Source: JACQFK01 sp041482015 (lineage in GTDB: Bacteria; Planctomycetota; MHYJ01; JACPRB01). Taken from it: 28,171 nt of DNA. The stretch spans positions 1-28,171 of the forward strand of contig JBGPCZ010000072.1 of assembly GCA_041482015.1 (NCBI GenBank), written 5' to 3'. The position numbers and the translations under genes are program-made. Shown here piece after piece: positions 7,458 to 12,845 of the stretch (position 1 is the first letter of the stretch; every line of letters begins with the position of its first letter). Below the pieces are notes generated by a model. The model did no database searches, had not been told where the DNA came from, and saw only the letters and a list, made by a program, of their open reading frames with translations.

Positions 7458-8315
7458 ATGCCGAACCGCCAGTACAATCCGATCACCCCCGGGCGCCGGG
7501 GCGCCACGGTTTCCGACTACTCGGACCTCACCTGGCACAAGAAGCCCGAGAAGAACCTGACGTGGGCGCTCCGCAAGACCGGCGGGCGCAACAACGTCGG
7601 CCGCCTCTCGATGCGCCACATCGGCGGCGGCAACCGGAAGCGCTACCGGATCATCGACTTCAAGCGGAACAAGGACAACGTCCCCGGCATCGTCGAGGCG
7701 ATCGAGTACGACCCGAACCGCTCGCCGCGCATCGCTCTCATCCTGTACAAGGACGGGGAGCGCCGGTACATCCTGGGACCGATGGGCCTGGTCGTGGGAG
7801 ACGAGGTGGTTTCGGGCGAAAAGGTCGAGCCGAAGCCCGGGAACGCGATGCCCCTCAAGAACATCCCGACCGGCGTGTTGATCCACAACGTCGAATTGAC
7901 TCCGGGCCGGGGCGGCCAGCTCGCCCGCAGCGCCGGGACCTTCGCGCAGCTCATGGCGATCGAAGGCAACTACGCCGACGTCCTGCTGCCGAGCGGGGAG
8001 ATGCGCAAGATCCACGTCCGCTGCCGCGCCACCATCGGCCAGCTCGGGAACACGGACTGGGCGAAGATCAACCTCGGCAAGGCGGGCCGGAAGCGCTGGC
8101 TGGGCGTCCGCCCGACCGTTCGCGGCAAGGCCATGAACCCGGTCTCCCATCCGCACGGCGGCGGTGACGGCCGGGGCGGCGTGGGTGGCCACCCGGTCAA
8201 CTGGAAGGGGACCAAGGCCGCCAAGGGCGGCAAGACCCGCCGCAGCAAGAAGACCTCCCAGAAATTCATCATCCGGTTCCGCCGCGCGGGACCGCACCAG
8301 AAGACCAGAAGGTAA
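7458..8315 (+). CDS. rplB: 50S ribosomal protein L2
   Basis: L2 is required for subunit joining and lies close to the peptidyl-transferase centre. The 285-aa length is normal, and the fold segments are clear: GRNNVGRLSMRHIGGGNRK, SPRIALILYKDGERRYI, and the C-terminal MNPVSHPHGGGDGRGG. The conserved His that matches E. coli His229 is present as H231. The residue before it, nearly always Asp, is Ser230 (TCC, 8145-8147). The C-terminus after SQKFIIRFRR is extended by about ten residues. rpsS follows after 15 nt. Confidence 0.97.
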   Translation: MPNRQYNPITPGRRGATVSDYSDLTWHKKPEKNLTWALRKTGGRNNVGRLSMRHIGGGNRKRYRIIDFKRNKDNVPGIVEAIEYDPNRSPRIALILYKDGERRYILGPMGLVVGDEVVSGEKVEPKPGNAMPLKNIPTGVLIHNVELTPGRGGQLARSAGTFAQLMAIEGNYADVLLPSGEMRKIHVRCRATIGQLGNTDWAKINLGKAGRKRWLGVRPTVRGKAMNPVSHPHGGGDGRGGVGGHPVNWKGTKAAKGGKTRRSKKTSQKFIIRFRRAGPHQKTRR

Positions 8316-8330
8316 GGTAGAGAGAGTCTC

Positions 8331-8654
8331 ATGAGCCGATCCCTCAAGAAGGGCCCGTACGTGGACCCCAAGCTCGCGGCCAAGGTGGCCCGGGCGAGGG
8401 CGATGAACGCGCGCGAGCCGATCAAGACCTGGTCGCGGCGCTCCACGATCGTCCCCGAGTTCATCACCGTGACGTTCCTCGTCCATAACGGGAAGACGTT
8501 CGTCAAGGTCTTCGTGAGCGAGGACATGGTGGGCCACAAGCTGGGCGAGTTCGCCCCCACCCGCCAGTTCCGCGGCCACCCGGGCACCCGCGAGGCCGCC
8601 GCCAGCGAGGGCGCGAGGAAGGCGCCGCCCGCTGTCGCCGGAGGGAAGGCGTAA
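8331..8654 (+). CDS. rpsS: 30S ribosomal protein S19
   Basis: S19 binds 16S rRNA in the 30S head near the A site and bridge B1a. The protein starts with the hallmark MSRSLKKGPYVD and has the core segments KTWSRRSTIVPEFI, TVTFLVHNGKTFVKVFV and HKLGEFAPTRQFRGHPG. At 107 aa it is about 15 residues longer than usual because of an Ala/Lys-rich tail after the conserved end. A purine-rich AGAGAGAG lies just before the start. The stop codon is directly followed by the rplV ATG (TAAATG), with no spacer. Confidence 0.97.
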   Translation: MSRSLKKGPYVDPKLAAKVARARAMNAREPIKTWSRRSTIVPEFITVTFLVHNGKTFVKVFVSEDMVGHKLGEFAPTRQFRGHPGTREAAASEGARKAPPAVAGGKA

Positions 8655-9227
8655 ATGGCCGAGCCCGCCCCCGCTCCCGCCACCGTCGAGAAGAAGCCCG
8701 AGGCCGCGGCCCCGAGGCAGCGCTTCACGGCCAAGGTGCGGTATGCCCGCATCTCGGCCCGGAAGATGCGGTACGTCGTGGACCTGATCCGCGGCAAGGA
8801 TTACAACAACGCGATCGCGATCCTCCGCGTCTGCTCCAAGCGCGGCGCGATGTTCTGCAAAAAGCTGCTCGAGAGCGTCTACGGCAACGCGATCAACATC
8901 GCGCGCGAGAAGAACCTGGACATCGACGGCAACAAGCTGCACCTGGTCGAGGCACGCGTCGATCCGGGCCCCATCATCAAGCGGTGGAGGCCCTCCTCGG
9001 TGCGCCGGCCCAACATGATCAAGAAGCGCCTCTGCCACGTGGTCTTCACGCTGGAGGAGCGCGATCTCAAGGAGACCCGCCGGGAGAAATCCAAGCGCCA
9101 GAAGCAGGATCGCCAGAGGCAGGCGCAGGCCCAGAAGGCCGCGGCCGCCCCGGCGAAACCCGCCGCCGGCACCGCCCCGGAGGCCGCCCCCAAGAAGGAC
9201 GCCGGCAAGCAGGAGGAGAAGAAGTAG
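8655..9227 (+). CDS. rplV: 50S ribosomal protein L22 with N- and C-terminal extensions
   Basis: L22 contacts all 23S domains, and its beta-hairpin lines the exit tunnel. The core, about residues 23-135, is recognisable from AKVRYARISARKMRYVVDLIRG, LLESVYGNAINIA and IKRWRPSSVRRPNMIKKR. The protein is 190 aa, against about 110 in E. coli. A Pro/Ala/Glu-rich arm of about 22 residues precedes the core, and a Lys/Gln/Ala-rich tail of about 55 residues follows it. Both look disordered. The ATG at 8655 directly abuts the rpsS stop. An alternative shorter start within the arm is not obvious, because no ATG occurs before the core. The rpsC ATG abuts the stop. Confidence 0.95.
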   Translation: MAEPAPAPATVEKKPEAAAPRQRFTAKVRYARISARKMRYVVDLIRGKDYNNAIAILRVCSKRGAMFCKKLLESVYGNAINIAREKNLDIDGNKLHLVEARVDPGPIIKRWRPSSVRRPNMIKKRLCHVVFTLEERDLKETRREKSKRQKQDRQRQAQAQKAAAAPAKPAAGTAPEAAPKKDAGKQEEKK

Positions 9228-9899
9228 ATGGGCCAGAAGGTCAACCCGATCGCGTTCCGCATGGGCGTCACCATCGGATGGCGCTCGCGCTGGTACGCCG
9301 GGAAGAAGAACTTCGGCGACTGGGTGGTGGAGGACTACAGGATCCGCGAGTTCATCCGGAAGCAGTTCGGCATCGCGGGCATCGCCCGGATCGACATCGA
9401 GCGGATCGGCGAGAAGATCCGCATCTCCCTCCACGCGGCCCGGCCCGGCCTTCTCATCGGCAAGCGGGGCGCGAAGGTCGACAAGTTGAGCGAGGACGTG
9501 GGCGGCCTGGTGGGCCGCACCGTCGAGGTCGACGTCAAGGAGCTCGAGACGCCGGAGCTCAACGCGAAGATCGTCTGCGAGGCGATCGTCGAGCAGCTCC
9601 AGAAGCGCGCCCCGTACCGCCGCACGATGCGCCGGTACGGCGAGATGGTCATGGACCTCGGGGCCAAGGGGATCAAGCTGCTCTGCAAGGGGCGACTGGG
9701 CGGTGCGGAGATCGCGCGGCAGGAGCGTCTCGTGCTCGGGCGTATCCCGCTGAACACGCTCCGGGCGGATATCGATTACGGCACGGCCACGGCGATCCTC
9801 AGCAAGGGCACGATCGGCGTGAAGTGCTGGGTTTACAAGGGCGAAATCTTCCAGGAGCCGAAGAAGAAGGTGCCGAAGCCCGCGGAGACGCAGGCCTAG
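9228..9899 (+). CDS. rpsC: 30S ribosomal protein S3
   Basis: S3 forms part of the mRNA entry channel and its helicase activity. The 223-aa product begins MGQKVNPIAFRMG and contains the KH-domain segment PGLLIGKRGAKVDKL (about residues 75-89). The C-terminal domain signature MRRYGEMVMDLGAKGIKLLCKGRLGGAEIAR is present in pieces that match the family well, followed by PLNTLRADIDYGTA. Length is normal. Its start codon directly follows the rplV stop. rplP follows after 21 nt, and an AGGAGG (9898-9903) overlaps the rpsC stop but lies rather far from the rplP ATG. Confidence 0.97.
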   Translation: MGQKVNPIAFRMGVTIGWRSRWYAGKKNFGDWVVEDYRIREFIRKQFGIAGIARIDIERIGEKIRISLHAARPGLLIGKRGAKVDKLSEDVGGLVGRTVEVDVKELETPELNAKIVCEAIVEQLQKRAPYRRTMRRYGEMVMDLGAKGIKLLCKGRLGGAEIARQERLVLGRIPLNTLRADIDYGTATAILSKGTIGVKCWVYKGEIFQEPKKKVPKPAETQA

Positions 9900-9920
9900 G
9901 AGGGCCGGGAACCAAAAACC

Positions 9921-10334
9921 ATGTTGATGCCCAAGCGCGTCAAGTTCCGGAAGTCCCAGCGCGGGACCATGAAGGGCCCCGCGACGCGGGGAAACCGCGT
10001 GTCGTTCGGCGACTTCGGCCTGATGTCCCTGGAGCAGGGCTGGCTCTCCGCCAAGGAGATCGAGGCGGGCCGCGTGGCCGCCGCGCACGCCATGGGCACG
10101 GAAGGCCGGCTCTATATCCGGGTCTTCCCACACAAGTCGATCAGCGCCAAGCCCGCCGAGGTCCGCATGGGCATGGGCAAGGGCGAGCCCGAATACTGGG
10201 CCGCCGTGATCCACCCGGGCACCGTGCTCTACGAGGTGTCGGGGGTCAGCGAGGATTTCGCCCGCGGCCTCTTCAACAACGTCGCCCACAAGATGTCGCT
10301 CCGGTGCAAGATGGTGGTGCGACGCCATGGCTAA
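9921..10334 (+). CDS. rplP: 50S ribosomal protein L16
   Basis: L16 helps organise the A-site of the large subunit and tRNA positioning. The 137-aa length is standard, with MLMPKRVKFRKSQRG at the N-terminus, GDFGLMSLEQGWLSAKEIEAGR and PHKSISAKPAEVRMGMGKGEPEYWAA. The ATG at 9921 is set by the family-typical MLMPKR start. The 3' end overlaps the rpmC start by 8 nt, a common coupling for this gene pair. Confidence 0.97.
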   Translation: MLMPKRVKFRKSQRGTMKGPATRGNRVSFGDFGLMSLEQGWLSAKEIEAGRVAAAHAMGTEGRLYIRVFPHKSISAKPAEVRMGMGKGEPEYWAAVIHPGTVLYEVSGVSEDFARGLFNNVAHKMSLRCKMVVRRHG

Positions 10335-10545
10335 GAAGACGAAGCGTCTCGAGGAGTTCCGGGGAAAGCCGGACGACGAACTGCGCAAGGAGATGGACAC
10401 GCTGGTCACGGGGCTGTTCAATCTCCGGTTCCGGAAGGTCACCGACGTGGTGGAGAATCCCGCCGCCTTCCGCAAGCACCGTGTGGAGATCGCCCAGATC
10501 AAGACGATTCTTCGCGAACGTGAGCTCAAAGCCGTCAAAAAATAA
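10327..10545 (+). CDS. rpmC: 50S ribosomal protein L29
   Basis: L29 is a small two-helix protein near the exit tunnel that helps bind trigger factor and SRP. The 72-aa product has the family features: an N-terminal helix ending LEEFRGKPDDELRKEMDTL, the LFNLRF motif, and a second helix HRVEIAQIKTILRER. Its ATG overlaps rplP by 8 nt. In most bacteria rpsQ, rplN, rplX and rplE come next, but here the ribosomal series stops and a DksA-like gene begins, possibly overlapping the last 26 nt of rpmC. Confidence 0.95.
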   Translation: MAKKTKRLEEFRGKPDDELRKEMDTLVTGLFNLRFRKVTDVVENPAAFRKHRVEIAQIKTILRERELKAVKK

Positions 10546-10960
10546 CAAGCCCGCCAAGGGCCCGGCCGACGTCACGCCCCTCAAGGGCGGGATGGGCAAG
10601 GCCGAGCTCAACGAATTCAAGGCGCTCCTCATCCTCCGCAAGAAGCTCCTGCAGGGGGACGTGAAGACCCTCGAGGACGAGGGCTGCAAGAAGGGGACCG
10701 ACGCCGCGGGCGACCTCTCGACGCTGCCCATGCACCTGGCGGACCTCGGCACCGACAGCTTCGAGCAGGACATCACGCTGGGCCTCATGGAGAACGAGAG
10801 CGACGAGCTCCACGAGATCGAGGAGGCCCTCGACCGGATCAAAGACGGATCGTTCGGCCTCTGCGAGAACTGCAAGAAGAAGATCCCGAGGGAGCGCCTG
10901 AAGGCCATCCCCTACACGCGCCTCTGCGTGAATTGCAAGAAGAAGGAAGAGGGCGTATAA
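10520..10960 (+). CDS. DksA/TraR-family RNA-polymerase-binding zinc-finger protein
   Basis: Members of this family enter the RNA polymerase secondary channel and, with ppGpp, adjust transcription of rRNA and other genes. The product has a Lys/Pro-rich arm (1-25), a long coiled coil (about 26-108) with an acidic tip segment ADLGTDSFEQD, and a C-terminal four-cysteine zinc finger (C115, C118, C136, C139, in CENC and CVNC). The start is uncertain. GTG 10520 gives 146 aa and a basic arm like that of planctomycete homologues as I remember them, but overlaps rpmC by 26 nt. ATG 10592 gives 122 aa, keeps the whole conserved part and has a weak AAGGGCGGG upstream. The end of the gene contains the lspA promoter. 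Placement behind ribosomal proteins would co-express it with the translation machinery. Confidence 0.88.
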   Translation: MSSKPSKNNKPAKGPADVTPLKGGMGKAELNEFKALLILRKKLLQGDVKTLEDEGCKKGTDAAGDLSTLPMHLADLGTDSFEQDITLGLMENESDELHEIEEALDRIKDGSFGLCENCKKKIPRERLKAIPYTRLCVNCKKKEEGV

Positions 10961-10961
10961 T
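10933..10961 (+). promoter_or_regulatory. lspA promoter inside the end of the dksA-like gene
   Basis: TTGCAA (10933-10938), a 17-bp spacer and a perfect TATAAT (10956-10961). The -10 box contains the TAA stop of the preceding gene and ends only 7 nt before the lspA ATG, so the mRNA should start on or one base from the ATG. Confidence 0.72.
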
Positions 10962-10968
10962 CGGCGCG

Positions 10969-11514
10969 ATGCGCCGGCAGACCGCGCTTTTCTTCGGGCT
11001 CGCCCTCCTCGGCTCGGGCCTCGACCTCCTGACCAAGCACCTCGCGTTCCAGCACGTCCGCGAGTACTCCGAGGTCACGGTCGTGGACGGGCTCCTGGCG
11101 ATCGGCCGCACCACGAACCCCGGCGTTGTCTTCGGGAAGTTCGGCGGCGCGCCCGCGGTGTGGCTGGTCGTTTCGATCGCGGCTGTCCCCGCGATCGTCG
11201 CGATCTTCCTCGCGGGGAAGCCGAAGGGGTGGGTCCAGACGATCTCCCTCGGCATGATCCTGGCCGGCACGGTCGGCAACATGGCGGACCGGATCGCCTA
11301 CGGCGCCGTGCGCGACTTCATCAAGTTCTACACGCGCGCCTCCGGCGTCGAAAAGGTCTGGCCCCTCTTCAACCTGGCCGATTCGTTCATCTGCGTCGGT
11401 GTCTTTCTCCTCTCCGTCGAGATGATGTTCTTCGAGGAGAAGAAGAAGGCGGCGGCCGCGCCGGCGGTGGCCCCCGCGGTGGCGCCGGTCCCACCCCCTC
11501 CGGCCGCGCCATGA
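10969..11514 (+). CDS. lspA: Lipoprotein signal peptidase (signal peptidase II)
   Basis: LspA is an inner-membrane aspartyl protease that cleaves the signal peptide of lipoproteins before the lipidated cysteine. The 181-aa product has four hydrophobic segments and the family motifs TTNPGVVFG (48-56), GNMADRIAYGAVRDF and FNLADS. The catalytic pair is D107 and D138. The cytoplasmic tail after EEKKK (from about 156) is a Pro/Ala-rich stretch that looks dispensable. The ATG at 10969 is preferred over the in-frame upstream TTG at 10933 because it fits the hydrophobic N-terminus and the promoter position. The stop overlaps the pyrD ATG (ATGA), so the two are coupled. A plausible substrate is the lipoprotein at 25688. 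Confidence 0.95.
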   Translation: MRRQTALFFGLALLGSGLDLLTKHLAFQHVREYSEVTVVDGLLAIGRTTNPGVVFGKFGGAPAVWLVVSIAAVPAIVAIFLAGKPKGWVQTISLGMILAGTVGNMADRIAYGAVRDFIKFYTRASGVEKVWPLFNLADSFICVGVFLLSVEMMFFEEKKKAAAAPAVAPAVAPVPPPPAAP

Positions 11515-12443
11515 CGGCCGACCTCTCGGTGACGCTCGGGCCACTCGCGCTTGCCAATCCCCTCATGGTCGCGTCGGGCACGTCGGGCGGGATCATGGAC
11601 CGCGTCCTCGACGTCCACCGCCTGGGCGCGTTCGTCGAGAAGACCGTGACGAAGCTGCCCCGGAAGGGGAACGCCTACCCGCGCGTCCACGAGACCCCCG
11701 GCGGCATGCTCAACTCGATCGGGCTCGAGGGGCTGGGCCTGGACGGCTGGATCCAGAAGCGCTACCCGGAGATCCGGGACTACCGGTGCAAGCTCATCAT
11801 CAGCGTCTCGGGCTCGACCGCCGAGGAGTACGGGGAGCTCGTCGCGCGGATCGACGCACTCCCGCGCGTCGACGCCTTCGAGCTCAACATCTCGTGCCCG
11901 AACGTCTCGCACGGGATGGACCACGCGACCGACCCCGCGATGACGGAGAAGGTCGTGCGGATCGCGAGGGCGGCGACGAAGCGCCCGGTCTTTGCCAAGC
12001 TCACGCCGAACGTGACGAACATCGTCCCGATCGCGAAGGCGGCGATGCAGGGTGGCGCCGACGGGATCTCGGCGATCAACACGCTCAAGGGGATGGCGAT
12101 CGACTGGCGGAAGCGCGCCCCGGTGATCGGCGCCGTGACGGCCGGCCTCTCCGGGCCGGCGATCCGGCCCATCGCGCTCCGCATGGTGTGGGAGATCGCC
12201 TCCGCGCTGCCCGGGGTGCCCCTGATCGGGATCGGCGGGATCTCGACGGCGGACGATGTCCTCGAGTTCATGGTCGCGGGCGCCTCGGCGGTGCAGATAG
12301 GAACCGCGAACTTCGTGAACGCCCAGACGGCGACAAGCATCATCGACGCGCTTCCGGCCAAGTTGGCGGAAGCGAACCTCGGCAGGATCAGGGATCTCAT
12401 CGGGACGTGCACGACGAAGGCCGGCCGGCAAGTTTCGCTTTAA
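11511..12443 (+). CDS. pyrD: Dihydroorotate dehydrogenase, class 1B type
   Basis: PyrD oxidises dihydroorotate to orotate in pyrimidine synthesis, using FMN in the cytosol. The 310-aa TIM-barrel protein has the substrate segment NSIGLEGLGLDGW, the active-site loop FELNISCPNVSHG with the catalytic Cys129 typical of class 1B, a FAKLTPNVTNI strand and the FMN-phosphate segments IGIGGISTADD and GASAVQIGTANF. Class 1B enzymes normally work with the electron-transfer subunit PyrK, which is not in this window. The ATG overlaps the lspA stop by four bases. The last codons and the TAA stop lie inside a perfect 24-bp palindrome, so the extreme C-terminus (QVSL) may come from that element. Confidence 0.93.
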   Translation: MTADLSVTLGPLALANPLMVASGTSGGIMDRVLDVHRLGAFVEKTVTKLPRKGNAYPRVHETPGGMLNSIGLEGLGLDGWIQKRYPEIRDYRCKLIISVSGSTAEEYGELVARIDALPRVDAFELNISCPNVSHGMDHATDPAMTEKVVRIARAATKRPVFAKLTPNVTNIVPIAKAAMQGGADGISAINTLKGMAIDWRKRAPVIGAVTAGLSGPAIRPIALRMVWEIASALPGVPLIGIGGISTADDVLEFMVAGASAVQIGTANFVNAQTATSIIDALPAKLAEANLGRIRDLIGTCTTKAGRQVSL

Positions 12444-12477
12444 AGCGAAACTTTGGCTCCGGGGAGCTGTGCCGGCC
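12423..12477. repeat. Palindromic element able to fold into a three-way junction
   Basis: The centre is a perfect 24-bp palindrome, AAGTTTCGCTTT (12430-12441) followed by its exact complement (12442-12453). It is followed by a second small hairpin, GCTC-CGGG-GAGC (12456-12467), and both lie between outer arms GGCCGGC (12423-12429) and GCCGGCC (12471-12477). It covers the pyrD stop codon and ends 1 nt before the next promoter's -35 box. No T-run follows, so an ordinary intrinsic terminator is not supported. It could be an operator, a REP-like element or a cruciform. Confidence 0.75.
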
Positions 12478-12478
12478 C

Positions 12479-12506
12479 TTGCAACCCGGGGCCGCGGGCG
12501 TATAAT
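12479..12506 (+). promoter_or_regulatory. Promoter of the small secreted gene and secA operon
   Basis: TTGCAA (12479-12484), a 16-bp spacer and a perfect TATAAT (12501-12506). The -10 box ends 9 nt before ATG 12516, again predicting a leaderless or near-leaderless mRNA. The same TTGCAA/TATAAT pair is used upstream of lspA. Confidence 0.72.
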
Positions 12507-12515
12507 CATCTGAGC

Positions 12516-12782
12516 ATGTTGCATCCGGTGCTGACGATCCTGGTCGCGGGCTCATTCCACCTGGCGGCGGAGTCGCCGCGGCAGGCGGAGTTCGCGCAGA
12601 TCGTCCACGACATCACCCTGGCGGTCGACCAGGCGCGGCCCGAGACGTTCGAGGGCGTGCCGGAGCCGACCGTCTGCGACGTCCCGTTCTACTACAGCGA
12701 CTTCACCCCGATCGCGGCCCCCGAGGCCGCCCCCATCATCACGTACGACTGGCGCTCGCCGGTCATCTTCGACCTGCCGTAG
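12516..12782 (+). CDS. Small predicted secreted protein, unknown function
   Basis: I do not recognise this 88-aa product. Residues 1-18 (MLHPVLTILVAGSFHLAA) look like a short signal peptide, with cleavage likely near LAA-ES. The mature part of about 70 residues is rich in Pro, Ala, Asp and Glu, has a single Cys (in TVCDVPFYYSDF) and ends with ITYDWRSPVIFDLP. ATG 12516 is chosen because of the promoter 9 nt upstream. An in-frame ATG at 12453 would lie upstream of the promoter and within the palindrome. The gene leads the transcription unit containing secA, 63 nt downstream. Whether it is translated is unproven, but promoter, signal peptide and coding-like codon use agree. Confidence 0.65.
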   Translation: MLHPVLTILVAGSFHLAAESPRQAEFAQIVHDITLAVDQARPETFEGVPEPTVCDVPFYYSDFTPIAAPEAAPIITYDWRSPVIFDLP

Positions 12783-12845
12783 CCCGCGCTTCCTCTCCCG
12801 CGTCGTCGTCGTGTTCCGCATTCCCCTTCTTTCCGAGGACAAGCC

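Noticed and set aside
7443..10538. A 1031-codon antisense frame over the S10 operon
   Set aside because: Same shadow effect: it covers conserved ribosomal protein genes and has no recognisable domain.
12430..12460. Intrinsic terminator at the pyrD end
   Set aside because: The palindrome is not followed by a T-run on the plus strand, and the loop is at most TTAA. It was kept as a repeat element instead.
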